Notes: a model not told the origin generated them from the letters alone. Shown: positions 1 through 11,952, counted from the first letter of the stretch. The stretch: DNA of 64,000 bases from Arabidopsis thaliana (GCF_000001735.4 NC_003074.8:9672101-9736100); one strand, 5' to 3'. A program made the numbers and translations.

Positions 1-328
1 TTCTTCTGGTTACTGAAACTTAGAAGCTTTGTTCTGTTTCGCCTTCAGATTCAAACACTGAAGCTTTGATATGTTTTGTAATTTGTTTGCTTTCTGCAAC
101 TCTGTTTATGGTGAGGCGTGTCTGTTTAGTAACTGACTTCTTTTAGTGGCTATCAGCTCTTCTGATTGCTGAGACATTGAAGCTTTGAGTGATTTGTTCA
201 TTTTCTTGCTCTTTGCAAATCTGTTTGTAGTGTTGTCTGTTTGATAATTTTATTTGAAATTTATCTTACTACCTTATTTTTATTGCCATAACTATTATGA
301 GAGATAAACCTTATCTATTGATACACAG
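1..328 (+). other. Part of the RZ-1a intron
   Basis: This T-rich, non-coding stretch ends in a clean acceptor directly before the RNP1-bearing exon. The first RRM exon is not visible, so position 1 most likely lies inside the intron. It holds a weak internal repeat around 'gaagctttga' (near 61 and 179) but no other feature. Confidence 0.8.
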
Positions 329-955
329 GTGGTTCTTGACAAGTTTTCTGGTCGCTCCCGTGGTTTTGGATTCATCACTTTCGATGAGAAAAAAGCTATG
401 GATGAAGCTATTGCAGCAATGAATGGAATGGATTTGGATGGGCGAACTATCACTGTTGATAAAGCTCAGCCTCATCAGGGTGGTGCAGGCAGAGATAATG
501 ATGGTGACCGTGGTCGAGACCGTGGATATGATCGTGATCGCAGTCGTCCCTCTGGTGGGCGAGGTGGTGGAGATTGCTTTAAATGTGGCAAGCCTGGACA
601 TTTTGCAAGAGAGTGTCCTTCTGAAAGTAGTAGAGATGGTGGTGGAAGGTTCAGCTCAAAGGATGATAGGTACAGTTCGAAGGACGATAGGTATGGTGCA
701 AAAGATGATAGGTATGGTGCAAAGGAGGATAGGTATGGTGCAAAGGATGATAGGTACAGCTCCAAGGATGATAGGTACAGCTCCAAGGATGATAGGTATG
801 GTAGTAGGGATGGTGGAGGTAGTCGCTATGGACCTGATCGCAGTGGTGAACGCGCTGGAGGACGCAGCCGGGATGGTGGCAGCCGTGGAGCTCCAGGAGG
901 TGAGAGGCACAGTCGTGCTCCATATGACCGCCCCAGAGCTGGTGGTTTCCACTAG
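329..955 (+). CDS. RZ-1a: RZ-1a zinc-knuckle glycine-rich RNA-binding protein, last coding exon (5' partial)
   Basis: This is the last coding exon of a nuclear RNA-binding protein; the start codon and RNP2 half of the RRM lie upstream of the window. The exon opens after an acceptor (acacag at 323-328) with [18 protein letters not shown], the RNP1 motif of an RRM. A CCHC zinc knuckle follows ([14 protein letters not shown], about 75 residues in), then a low-complexity tail with repeated KDDRY units and RGG/RD-rich sequence ending in GGFH. It matches my memory of Arabidopsis AT3G26420 (RZ-1a, about 245 residues), linked to cold tolerance and RNA chaperone or splicing activity. A putative 3'UTR intron spans 972-1072 (GT...GCAG). 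Family assignment is very safe; the locus name rests on recognition and synteny. Confidence 0.95.
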   Translation: MVLDKFSGRSRGFGFITFDEKKAMDEAIAAMNGMDLDGRTITVDKAQPHQGGAGRDNDGDRGRDRGYDRDRSRPSGGRGGGDCFKCGKPGHFARECPSESSRDGGGRFSSKDDRYSSKDDRYGAKDDRYGAKEDRYGAKDDRYSSKDDRYSSKDDRYGSRDGGGSRYGPDRSGERAGGRSRDGGSRGAPGGERHSRAPYDRPRAGGFH

Positions 956-1072
956 AATTCTACTCCAAAGGGTATGTATGCATTCTGTTATTTTAACTTT
1001 TTCTATTGTATCCCTTCAAAGTTAAGTTCTGGTAAGACTTTTGTTGAAGTCGCTTTATATCTTCTTTTGCAG

Positions 1073-2318
1073 TTAAAGAAGTTGAAGGTTTCTGCTTTCA
1101 GCTCGTGTCAAGTCAAAGTTACGCTTGATGGTCTATTTTCTTCAATGTATTTGGATAGCTCGAGAAAGAAGATGTGTTCTCTATTTTGGCCCTAAACTCA
1201 AGAGTCGACTATGTTCCTAAAGTGCTCTCTCTCCTTTTGATATGTTGATCCCTATGGAAACCTTGTGCTTGGTTGGTTTGAGACAATTTGAGATGTGCTA
1301 CTTTATGCTTATCGTAATGAATGCGTGGGTTATCCCCCAACACCAAATATGCAAAAGCCTCAGGTACGTGATTGATCTCCACGGAATATCCGAGGTCGAC
1401 ATTTGGTAAAATTCAAATGTTGTTATATATGGGGATATGCCGTTTATTGATTCTGGTAAACAATGATGCAGGATGGTCTGATACTCGGGTTTAGCCGTGA
1501 AAATTAAAGACTGATCTATAAAACTTGTGATGGGATTGGGAAATATACATTGCTGATTGATACTTGGCTACTGGAACTCAAACATCCCTTCATGAGCAAC
1601 AAATTGTCATTTTCAGGAAAAAGATTGACTTTGTGCAATTTTAGATCTTGGCAAGTCAAATCCAATAGTTTTCTTCAACTAGGGAAATTTCTACAGCCAA
1701 ATGGTCTCTGGTTGGCTCGTCTAGTATAGCTCACTGGGTTTATCTTCGATCTATTCTTTGTGGGTTCTTCGTGCCTCTTCGTCTACTTTGTTTCTTGCTC
1801 GTGACCTCTACCTCTGCCTTTGATTCTCAAGCTCTAAACTCCAGGAATTGGGAAATGGTGTTAATGTATATATAGTTAATATACGCTTGAATAGGTATCC
1901 TTACTTTGATAATTTGTTGAAATTGCATACATAAATAGGTCACACGAGTTATGTCGGGAAAACACTGACTTGATTATTTTATACAAGTGAATAGTATATG
2001 TATGGTTAGAACTTAGATGCATGACTAGTTCGTTCACCTTCTTTCACAATTTTGTATTGCATACATACATACATTGCTTAGGTGAATATATAATCAATTT
2101 ACCATAAATAAATGACTTTGTAAGTCTCATAATTTAAGACTTTGTTTCTAACATAAAGAAAGACTTTGTAGAACATATGAGTTGGTGTATAGCTTAAACG
2201 TTGACTCAATTATTTGATAGAAATCGAATAGCATAGCTATTCGACGCCACTATTCGGTTACTCGTACCTCGACCACACCAAATTAAGAACACTTACCGGA
2301 AGAAGATAAAAGGAGAAA
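1073..2318. other. RZ-1a 3'UTR and spacer to the GDSL gene
   Basis: No ORF with coding character is visible. The first 100-400 bp are probably 3'UTR after the 972-1072 intron. The rest is AT-rich spacer that includes the short promoter of the GDSL gene starting at 2319. Confidence 0.6.
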
Positions 2319-3789
2319 ATGGAAACTAATCTCTTGTTGGTAAAGTGTGTCTTATTAGCATCATGTCTCATACATCCCCGTGCTTGCTCTCCTTCTTGCA
2401 ATTTCCCGGCGATATTCAACTTCGGCGACTCTAACTCCGACACAGGTGGCCTTTCTGCCTCTTTCGGACAAGCCCCTTACCCAAATGGCCAAACCTTCTT
2501 CCACTCCCCTTCCGGTCGTTTCTCAGATGGTCGACTCATCATTGACTTCATAGGTTCTTAGTTCTGACCACACATTCATAAATTTCGATTCTTTACTTAG
2601 TTTTCTCACGACCCATTTTTGAAATCAGCGGAGGAGTTAGGTTTACCATACCTAAATGCTTTCTTAGACTCCATCGGTTCAAACTTCAGCCATGGTGCCA
2701 ATTTCGCCACCGCTGGCTCCACCGTCCGGCCACCAAACGCAACCATCGCTCAGAGCGGTGTGAGTCCAATCTCTCTCGACGTTCAATTGGTCCAATTCTC
2801 CGATTTCATCACACGATCACAACTCATTCGCAATCGAGGTACTTTAAAAGTTTCAACCTTTTGCAAAAGATTATCAGAACGTTTTGTAATCCGATTTGGT
2901 TTACAAATAGGTGGAGTGTTTAAGAAATTGCTTCCCAAGAAAGAGTATTTCTCTCAAGCATTGTACACATTCGACATCGGTCAGAACGATCTCACCGCTG
3001 GACTAAAACTTAACATGACTTCAGATCAAATCAAGGCTTATATACCAGATGTTCATGATCAGCTCTCTAACGTCATTCGTGTAAGCAAAGATAAAGTCTT
3101 TATTCACTAGATAGATACAAAGCTGTGTGATTTAACTGAATTAACCAACTGTCTTTAATGTCTCTGTAGAAGGTGTATAGTAAAGGAGGAAGAAGATTTT
3201 GGATACACAACACAGCTCCACTTGGTTGTTTACCTTATGTTTTAGACCGGTTCCCAGTACCGGCTTCTCAAATCGACAATCACGGTTGTGCAATTCCGCG
3301 TAATGAGATTGCTCGATACTATAACTCTGAACTTAAAAGAAGAGTGATTGAGTTGAGAAAAGAGCTCTCTGAAGCTGCGTTTACTTATGTTGATATCTAC
3401 TCTATCAAGCTTACTCTCATCACTCAAGCCAAGAAACTCGGTATACTTCAAGCCTTTTATCATGTTTTGGTTACTCGGGCTCGGTTTAGACTGGTTCTAA
3501 TGGTTTATTATATGTTGAGTTTGGTGGTTTAGGTTTTAGGTATCCTTTGGTGGCTTGTTGTGGACATGGTGGGAAGTACAATTTCAACAAGCTTATTAAA
3601 TGTGGAGCTAAAGTTATGATCAAAGGGAAAGAGATTGTGCTTGCTAAGTCTTGTAACGATGTGTCGTTTAGAGTTAGCTGGGACGGTATACATTTCACTG
3701 AAACGACAAACAGTTGGATCTTTCAGCAAATAAACGACGGGGCGTTTTCGGATCCTCCTCTTCCTGTGAAGTCTGCCTGCACCAGATAG
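2319..3789 (+). CDS. AT3G26430: GDSL esterase/lipase, five exons, intact
   Basis: Secreted or cell-wall SGNH/GDSL hydrolase acting on ester bonds; the natural substrate is unknown. Exons by splice phase: 2319-2553, 2629-2838, 2911-3080, 3170-3440 and 3533-3789, giving 380 residues plus stop. The N-terminus is hydrophobic and looks like a signal peptide. Block I is [12 protein letters not shown] with the catalytic Ser in GDS; block III is DIGQND; block V is WDGIH with the Asp and His of the triad. All introns are short GT-AG and each join keeps phase. Length and exon number fit the plant family (about 350-390 residues, five exons). The start is the first ATG, just before the hydrophobic leader. 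Function beyond 'GDSL esterase' is not shown by sequence. Confidence 0.95.
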
Positions 3790-4343
3790 AAGAACTTAGG
3801 GAATCATATGACCAAAGTGTCCTTGAAAATGGGGACAAATAAAAGTTCTTTGGAATATTTGTTTTTTGTCAAGTTCTAAGAAAATTCTCATGAAAGTGAA
3901 ATCGTAACTACCTGTCATATTTATCTGAATTTTCTATTTAGAATGAAGTGAAACGTATTTGATGAAACTAATAATAAAAAAATGATAGAGATATTAGTTT
4001 TTTTTTTTTTTTTTTTTGTCGAGAGATATTAGGTTTTTTCATTAATTTGAGACAGTTGGAAATTAAAATAGTTTATTCCTTCTATTTTTTTGTTTGTTTT
4101 GACATATTTTCTATAACAGCCAAAATAAGTGTTAACCATATTGCTAAAACACTTAATACTTTAAAATTACCCATTGCATATTCACACACTCTTTCTTTCG
4201 TATTATTGTATCAACCACATATGCTTTCGTCCTCTCCACTTCACCTAAGACTCATCTATATTCATAAAGGGCAATTATGTCATTCAAGAAAAATAATATT
4301 CTTAATACCACTTAATTAGCCACGAATCACCATTCATAAACCA

Positions 4344-4351
4344 CCACGTGG
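4344..4351. promoter_or_regulatory. G-box CCACGTGG upstream of the DUF707 gene
   Basis: This perfect palindromic G-box lies in the promoter of the gene starting at 5318. A CGCGTGG variant sits 10 bp downstream and further ACGT-core sequences (tcacgtaatc) lie near 4440. Such elements bind bZIP or bHLH factors and often act as ABREs or light elements; the functional role here is inferred. Confidence 0.45.
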
Positions 4352-4639
4352 ACAATTGAGCGCGTGGACTACACCGTCTTCCAGTCTGGCTGCTTCGTGA
4401 GAGTCACCCTCCTTCCACGAGCCTCTTAAAAGTCAACTCCTCACGTAATCCCGTGCACCGCGTCACACCTGATTACAGGTTCTCTTCTTAATTATTTTCT
4501 CTTAATCGTTTTTATTATTAAACCCGCGAAGAACTAAAACATATCTCAGACCAATAAAACTAAGGAAAATCAAATTCTCAGACAACTTTTTTCGAAGAAG
4601 ACGACGAATTTTAAAGATTTTGTTTTCTATATTCTCTTC

Positions 4640-5257
4640 TGGTAATCTTTTTGTTTGTTTCTTTTTTTTGTCATCCATATTTGATCTTTCTTTGTTGCTG
4701 ATTATCAACTTTTCTTTTACTAGCTGATTTTTCCTTTTTCAAAACTAAGCAAGTTTGTGTTCACGTCTTCATCAATGACATAATTGCCCTTAGTTTATTC
4801 CACATAGTTGTCATACAAATTACTTTCGTTTCTATGTGTTTTATATTCACAATCATAGATGAAGTTCATAACTTAGATGTTAAAGAAAAAAACAGAGTTC
4901 ATAACTTGTGATTTTGTGCTTTGTCTTATTTGTTAGATTACGGGTACGTAATTTCTTACGAAAGAAGGCTCTCTTTAATAAGATAAATTCATTTTTCTCT
5001 CATCTTTTGAGTTAATACTTCTTGACCTGATTTGAGTTTGGTCGTTAGGTTTTTCTTGATTTCGGTTCAAGTTTTCTCTTAGCTCTGAATTATATGTACC
5101 GTGTAAGAAAGTGAATTATATGTACCGTGTAAGAAAGTGAAATTTTCGGTTCAAGAAGTGAAATTTTCTTTAAGTTGTGTTTTTTTTTTCACTTATGAAG
5201 TCATATGATAATTTGATATGAATCTTAAAAAGCTTTTTTTTTTATGACATGATGCAG
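4640..5257 (+). other. Probable 5'UTR intron of the DUF707 gene
   Basis: A donor-like ctg|gtaatc near 4640 and a strong acceptor (T-rich tract then gatgcag) at 5257 flank a T-rich region without ORFs, upstream of the coding start. It contains a tandem 26-bp duplication at 5086-5137. The exact donor is a guess; cDNA would settle it. Confidence 0.45.
5086..5137. repeat. 26-bp tandem duplication
   Basis: Two identical 26-bp units abut (5086-5111 and 5112-5137), each beginning tgaattatatgtaccgtg, inside the presumed 5'UTR intron. This is a recent slippage-type duplication with no evident function. Confidence 0.8.
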
Positions 5258-5317
5258 ATAGTGAAGTCTCGGAGACTGAATGATATTGTTTCTGGTCAAC
5301 TTAACCAATTTCAGAAC

Positions 5318-7581
5318 ATGGCAAACAGAGCAGACAACTCAATGCGTTGGTTTGTGACTTTTACAAGATTATTGAATCCTTGAGTTCATTGTGAAAGAGA
5401 TGATGATTACTGATTCCTAGTGTTCTGTTTTTATTTTTGTGCAGTTCAAATAGTAAGAAACCGAATGACGGTATGATGCTCGTAATATCGATTTTCGCGG
5501 GAATAGTTATCGGATTTTTATTAGGCATATCTTTCCCTACATTGTCACTAACTAAGGTAACACTTTTAAAATTTTACTTTTTTTCAAGAAATAATGTTTT
5601 GGTGTGATTTTGTAAAAGATGTGTTTATATATTTTCAGATGAATTTTCCATCAAGCATTCTTCCTTCTGTTGCTACTGTCTACATAGAAAATGAGAAACC
5701 GGAGAAATCATCTAAGACGAGTTCACAAAACGAAAGTGATGCATCACATCATCATAAGGCATGTTTTTGTTTCTCCCTTGTGAACATTACTCATCTTTAG
5801 TGAATTTAGTTACAAGATTTGTTTGGATATTCTGCAGATTTGGGTTCCATCGAATCCTCGAGGTGCAGAGATGTTACCTCCAAGTTTTGTTGCAGCCGAA
5901 TCGGATTTTTACTTACGAAGATTGTGGGGATTGCCTAAAGATGTAATAACATCTCTAGGTTTTTGTTAATGATCTTTCAAACATCTTAATCATTGACTTG
6001 ATCTCTAAATCATGTTTTTTTTCTTTAGGATTTACCAGTGGTGAAGCCTAAGTATCTTGTTGCTTTTACTGTTTCTTATGAACAAAGAAAAAACATCGAT
6101 GCTTGTGTCAAAAAAGTATGTCTCTAGTTTTTGTTCTCTTTCCCCTTTGCTTCTAATCTTTCACTCTTATTAAACTAATATCTTTTACTCTCTCAATAGT
6201 TCTCAGATAACTTCACCATTGTTCTGTTTCATTACGATGGAAAAACCTCGGAGTATGATGAATTTGAATGGTCTAAACGGGCGATACACGTCAGTGTACC
6301 TAAGCAAACCAAGTGGTAACAAAACAAACACTTTTTTTTTATCTCTCAGTTTCCATTGATCTAAAGCTTTAAATAAAACGTTTTGAATATGTTTCTATTG
6401 AAGGTGGTATGCTAAAAGGTTTCTGCATCCTGATATCATAGCACCATATGAATATATATTCATTTGGGATGAAGATCTTGGCGTTGAAAACTTCGACGCA
6501 GAAGAGTAAGTACTCTGCTTCTTTTGATAATATAATCAGAAACTGTTATGAAATGTTTTCTACATTATTGCAGGTACATCAAGATTGTGAATAAGCATGG
6601 TCTAGAAATATCGCAACCCGCTGTGGAATCAAGAAAATCAATCACATGGAAGATAACAAAGAGAATACCCGGAATCGAAGTTCACAAGTAAAACAATTAA
6701 CTCTTGATATAAACTGTACAATGCCATGGTTTAAGTAAAGTAAAGATAGTGATTCTTTTTCAAATTCTTTGATCAGAGAAGTCGAAGAGAAACCAGGCCG
6801 CTGCAATGACCCTCACCTACCTCCTTGTGCAGGGTATGGATCTCATTTGTCAAAACCAATACAATAAGTATTCATACTCTCTTGATCCATTAAGTTTTGC
6901 ACGGTTCCTTATCAGGTTTATAGAGATTATGGCTCCAGTTTTCTCTAGAGAGGCATGGCGTTGTGTGTGGCATATGATTCAGAATGACTTGGTTCACGGT
7001 TGGGGTCTTGACTTTGCGCTAAGAAAATGCGTCGAGGTTAACATACAAATACAACTTATTCACAAACGCGTATAATTTTACAAAACGTTTTCGAAACTAA
7101 GAAGAAACACTTTTTAATGATTCAATAAACAGCCTGCACATGAGAAGATTGGTGTTGTGGATTCTCAATGGATCATTCATCAAAAGATTCCTTCTTTAGG
7201 CAGCCAGGTTATTAAATGATCAAACTTTATCTTCCTATACTCAACTACATTATTTACTAGCTTCTTTGTTCATAGTTTTAACTATGAGATGATCTCTCAA
7301 ATACATTGATCAGGGAACCGCGCAGGAAGGGAAAACCGCGTTCCAAGGGGTAAAACAACTCAACCGCGGCTATTGTCTTGTGTTATATACTTAGAAGGTT
7401 CTTGAACTTAGCGGGTTCTAGACCGAGTATATTGTTAATTACTGAATTATATACATGTTTTGATCAGGTAAGAGAGAGATGTAAACGGGAATGGACAATG
7501 TTTCAGAAAAGAATGACCCGATCAGAGCAGAAGTATCTGAAAGAAATTGCATCTGCCTCTTCAAACTCTACACGTACTTAA
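5318..7581 (+). CDS. AT3G26440: DUF707 family membrane protein, thirteen exons
   Basis: Plant DUF707 protein of unknown biochemical role, in the past labelled lysine-ketoglutarate-reductase-like without proof. Exons: 5318-5349, 5445-5556, 5639-5758, 5838-5942, 6029-6115, 6200-6315, 6404-6505, 6574-6687, 6777-6833, 6916-7036, 7133-7207, 7314-7349 and 7468-7581; 396 residues. One membrane segment lies near residues 22-44 (MMLVISIFAGIVIGFLLGIS), suggesting a type II Golgi/ER protein with a lumenal DUF707 domain. That domain carries YIFIWDEDLGVENFDAEEY, resembling the acidic D-x-D region of glycosyltransferases. Intron 3 (5759-5837) starts with GC, not GT; using GT there breaks the frame. In-frame ATGs at 5249 and 5252 would add 23 or 22 residues, but the sequence around them looks like a splice acceptor, so 5318 is preferred. 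Confidence 0.9.
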
Positions 7582-7939
7582 ACCAAAAGAGTAGAGGAAC
7601 TGAATAACAACCTTTAGTGTTCAGATAGCACTTTCAGTAAGAAAAAAAGAGAAATAGAATGTTGATATGATAAGCACATAAGCAAGCATACACACACAAG
7701 ACACATTCTTTGAAAAGAGCAATATAGCTCTGTTCTAGAAACAGTTATACTGTAGTAACAAAACAGTTAATAAAGTTCTTAATAAACTCTTCATTTCTAT
7801 AATATACAATTGTCAATACTAATCTGTGTTCATTTCAGATTGTGGCAAAATAATTTGAGAAATTGTAGTATGCTCTCATTACAATACATTATGTTTCTTG
7901 GTTCAAAGAAATGACCAAACCTCACTCTTATCATAATGA

Positions 7940-8290
7940 GTAATGACTATAAGCTTTCATCTTGAATATAAACTCGTTGATACGCCGTGCAATGCCATCC
8001 TGCATCAGCCAAGATATCATCAGATAGATAGTGGGTAATGAGCATAACGTGTTTTACCCATCTGAAACCTGTGCACGGAAGCTCTCCAGCTCTTGTTATC
8101 AAGAAGGAACTCAAACGAATAAAGACTGTTCTTGAGCCGTAGATGAGGGATCTGCGTAATCTCATTGCACCATCTCAAAAGGTTTACAGTATGTCTACTC
8201 GGGATCTCATCAACATCAGACATTATCAACAAATCAGCAAGGACAAATGTCGGAACAATCACTAACAAGAACACATAAGACTCCATATCT
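7940..8290 (-). pseudogene. GT17 (beta-1,4-N-acetylglucosaminyltransferase-like) gene fragment
   Basis: Reading the minus strand from about 8245, the translation gives DLLIMSDVDEIPSRHTVNLL and then a conserved run through SFEFLLDNKSWRASVHRF, the core of plant family-17 glycosyltransferases with its acidic DVDE motif. Near 8030 the frame shifts (HYPLS ends at a stop, while SDDILADAGWHC continues in the next frame). It shifts again near 7990, where EFIFKMKAYSH appears in a third frame. Both ends of the about 390-residue family protein are missing. The Col-0 annotation may model it as a short gene (AT3G26445); the frameshifts argue for a decayed fragment. A promoter-like run to 8286 supplies an ATG but no family sequence. 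Confidence 0.8.
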
Positions 8291-9492
8291 ACACCACGTA
8301 GAACACAACAAAGCCTATAGATACTGAAAACTGTACCAGAATCCTACAAAAGTCCTAAAACCCTAAACAGAAGCTAGGAACTTGCTCTTGAATCGAGCTT
8401 AGCTTCTCAAAATTCGAGTGAAAGATTAAAACTTTAAAGAAGGGTACACGAAAACAAGCAGATCGGAGAATCAAACCCTGGCCGGATATATCATCCATCA
8501 GTCTTCTTAAAACACTAGTGAGTAGTGTCCGTCGTCTTCTTCCTTCAACAGTTCATCCACCACATTTCCGTAAACCAGATAATTTGGGCTTGACTTATAT
8601 AAGGCCCATTAACCGCCAAGTCAAAGACTCCAACGACGATGACCATGGCTTCATGGGCTTGTTTATGCAATGAAAGATTGACATCAATCAGATAGCACAG
8701 GGCAAGACAACCGTTACAAAAAAAAAACTACGATTCAAACATGAACAAACTCATGAATCGCTGGTTGAGTTTTAATATATATATATGCTTAACAAATAAA
8801 AAATCAGGAAAATGAAAATTTGATGTAGATGTTCGATTACAAGTTTATTTCAATGGAACTTATTTATTACTTTTTCAAAAATAATACTTTGTCTTTTCTG
8901 TTATGTCTAGGACCTCCGTAATATACAATATTATTGACATGTATATCTGAATATATATTTATTTTTTTTGTTAATAAATATTTTATTGCATCATTTCAAA
9001 CATATAATAATTTTATGAAGTAATAGTGAAACAACATATCTAACAAAATCCTAAAAGTTAAAATTTATTATATATACAAGAAAAAATTATATAAAATTAA
9101 ACAGTTTGGATTCTCTTTCGATTTTAATCTTTGATCCAATTATCTTTTTTTATTTAATTATAGAGAATCTTAACATACAGCCTAAATCAAAAGATTTCAA
9201 AAAAATTAAATCATTTTTTTCAGTTTCAAATATTTTATAGGTGGAACGTATTTTTATACGAAATAAACGTAAATTTAAATAAAACGAAAACTTTAGTTAC
9301 ATATTTTCTTGTATACAAACATATATGATATCTCATATAATAATTTTATACATAATAATTTATTTCAATCATTTTATCCCGCACATTATACAGGTTCTTA
9401 TCTAGTCTATTATATATAAATGAAAACAATTTAATAAATATATAGGATGATGGTGATGGTGGTTGTGATGATGGTGGTGGTTGTGATATTGA
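8291..9492. other. AT-rich spacer
   Basis: Strongly AT-rich sequence with no ORF of coding character. The last 50 bp before the MLP gene contain an imperfect gatggtggt/ggttgtgat minisatellite (9447-9490) that is reduced at the matching place in the second MLP copy. Confidence 0.6.
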
Positions 9493-11199
9493 TTAAGCTT
9501 TAAGGACGTGGTCCTCCATATCAATAACCATACTCTTGAGGAGTTGCATGTAGCTGCTTGGTTCGGGGAAATCATCGTTGCGCTTCTCCCATATCATAGT
9601 GATTTTGCAGACGCAATCTTCTTCAGAGTTGGGAATAAATTGGAAGTCAATCTCATACACCTTGAACTGCTCCATCACGTGACCTTCCAATCCTACAACC
9701 TTCACTATCTTATTGTCATCGTCTATCTCTCTCCTCTCCTTGAATACCTCCTCCTTTCCATCTTTACATACATGTAAATCATTATTTTTTTCTTTTTTTT
9801 TGTTAAAGCGTGTAAATTAAATTATTGTCATATTTATATAAGACTATCTACAATGGCTTATTGAAAAAATTTATTCAATAGTTGAATGCTTACAGTGGGG
9901 TATTGAATAAAGAAATGAATCATATGTAGATTAAATGGTGTTGAATCGATTCAACAATGTTGAATCTTTAAAAATGGACCCTTTATTACCACTTGTTATT
10001 AAATAATTGGAGACAGAAATTGTGGGGGAGAGTTAAATAAAGATAGGACATGTTCTTTTATTTGCTACTGAAATTTCTTATATTTTCTTTTCCTCTGAAT
10101 TATTGGAGGTCAATTATCTTATAAAATATTTATTTGTTTTAAATTATTTTTACACTAAAATTCATCATTTTTTAAACTCTATAAATAGAGATTTGTTTCA
10201 TTTGATTTGAACATAGAAAAAAATACATCTATTTTCACTAAAAAATTTTCATTAGCCGCTAAACTCGTATCTATATCTTTTTTTGCTTTTTCCAGTGAAA
10301 TGGATCCCAATAATAACTCATTTAACCCCTAAAATTTCATTACTTATCCATTTAAAACATAAAAGAAAAGAAAAATAATGAAATAAAAATTTGTGGGGTA
10401 GGGTGTTGAATTTTATTAAACAAACCATTGTAGAGTATAAAATTTGAGTAGGTATTGAATTATTATGTGAAAGAGAGAGAAAATGATGTGGAAGGGAAAG
10501 AAGCTTATGTGGAGGGTGTTGAATGGAAAAACCATTGTTGATAGCCTAAGTAAATGATGCAATAAATTTCCAACATGTCAATAGTTAGACTTCTCAGGCC
10601 ACCTCCATGGGCTAGGTTCTAAAGAAAATCTCACCTATTTAGAAAAAAGAAAAAGAGAGGAGAGAAACACATAAAAAGAAAAGATCTCAACAAGAAACTT
10701 GTAGAATTTGATGAGAAAAGGTATGGATACATGTCCTTCACTTAATGATAGATTTTTTGTTTAAAGTAAAATTTTAAATACATACCTAAATTGATTGACC
10801 ATAAAAAAAAATACAGACCTAAATTATGTTTAAAATATTACTAAGAAATCCAAATTGGTATCTTAACACTGATGGAGATGGCCTCATAAGGATGAATATG
10901 CATGATATTATGATCACATATATATTTTTTTGCAAATTAATGTTGGGTATCAACCCATGCCCCATACTCAAAGTTTAGATAATTGTCTAATATATAAAGA
11001 AAGGTATACCTCCGAGTGTGTAGTTCCAAATCTTGATGCCTCCTTGAGTGTCCCATTCGCCATCGTGAACAGTAACACTTTGGATGTGGTGGCCGATAGT
11101 GTCAGGGAAGAGATAGTTCTCGTTCCTGTACCTCTTGAAGTGTTTCTCCACCGTTCCTTTTAACGGCACCTGCGTCACGTATGTTCCCGACGTCGCCAT
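9493..11199 (-). CDS. AT3G26450: MLP-like (Bet v 1/START superfamily) protein, copy A
   Basis: Major-latex-protein-like member of the Bet v 1 fold, a small cytosolic protein with a hydrophobic ligand pocket; the ligand is unknown. Two exons: 11010-11199 and 9493-9761 (minus strand), 152 residues. It begins MATSGTYVTQVPLKG and ends IDMEDHVLKA, with the family motifs KIWNY, GLEGHVMEQ and KITMIWEKRNDD. Exon lengths (190 and 269 nt) equal those of copy B 0.75 kb upstream, so the pair is a tandem duplication. The intron is 1248 nt here but only 96 nt in copy B; a Harbinger-like MITE with TAA duplications (9842-10546) accounts for most of the difference. A TATATAAA box lies 95 bp before the ATG. 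Confidence 0.93.
9842..10546. mobile_element. PIF/Harbinger-like MITE within an MLP intron
   Basis: The ends form imperfect terminal inverted repeats: GACTATCTACAATGG at the left and GGCTATCAACAATGG at the right when reversed. Both sides are flanked by TAA (9839-9841 and 10547-10549), the trinucleotide target-site type (TWA) of PIF/Harbinger. The 705-bp body is AT-rich. It holds a TATA-like ctataaatag (near 10180) and a short ATG-led frame, MDPNNNSFNP then stop (10300), which looks like the beginning of a Harbinger ORF1 or transposase cut short. This suggests a deletion derivative of an autonomous element. It is non-coding as it stands. Confidence 0.75.
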
Positions 11200-11293
11200 T
11201 TCTCTCTCTCTTTTTTAATTTTGTTTAAAAGCTTCCACTCGTGTTTCTTCTTTTGTTTTGTTTTGGTTGATGAAATAACACTTGTTGCCTTGG

Positions 11294-11301
11294 TTTATAT
11301 A
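11294..11301 (-). promoter_or_regulatory. TATA box of MLP copy A
   Basis: TATATAAA on the minus strand, 95 bp upstream of the ATG at 11199. It is conserved in position and sequence with copy B. Confidence 0.7.
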
Positions 11302-11952
11302 GAGAAGATGACGCTTAAGAATACTGTTTCTTTTAATCATGCTAGAAACTTCTCTTCTTCATTTTTCAACCTAAAGTATTTAGTGAGCATTAATTTTACA
11401 AATTATAAAATAAAATATTAGAGCATTACATTATTGGGTCATAGAAATTTATTTTCTTTATTTGATAAAATAATTCCGGACCACGTTATTAATGTGTACA
11501 GTTGGTCCATCATCCTTCTAGTTCAGAAAAATTAAGTTTTTTTTTTTTTTTGGTATGAATGTAAAATTATATTTTACCCCAAAAAACAGTTTTACAATAA
11601 ATACGACATGAAAATAAAAGAATTTGAGAAGTTTTGTTATATATTACAAATATTTCAGTTCCCTTCAATTGGTAAGCTTTAGATCATCTTGAAACCGTAA
11701 AATTTAGTCTCCAAGTGTATCTTGAATGGAAAAGATGTCAACATCTAAAGGTATATGCTACAGAAAGTAACTCCACAAGACCCATTTTCTTATATATTGA
11801 TTTAAGAAACCACATGGTACGTATATAGTATTCCGAAAGGAAACACACTTTATTATATATAATTGAAAATATAGCATTCCGAAAGGAAACACACTTTATT
11901 AGATATAATTGAAAACAACTTAATAAACATATAGGGATGATGGTGATGTTGA
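11302..11952. other. Spacer between the MLP copies
   Basis: Promoter of copy A and 3' region of copy B. It contains a direct repeat with a 46-bp period (11830-11915) around attccgaaaggaaacacac, followed by a short stretch shared with the 3' flank of copy A. No other gene is seen. Confidence 0.6.
11830..11915. repeat. Two-copy 46-bp tandem repeat downstream of MLP copy B
   Basis: Two near-identical units start at 11830 and 11876 (attccgaaaggaaacacact...) and differ by one or two bases. They lie in or just after the 3'UTR of copy B. Confidence 0.75.

Noticed and set aside
423..1025. 200-codon ORF overlapping RZ-1a
   Set aside because: Shadow frame of the repetitive RZ-1a coding sequence.
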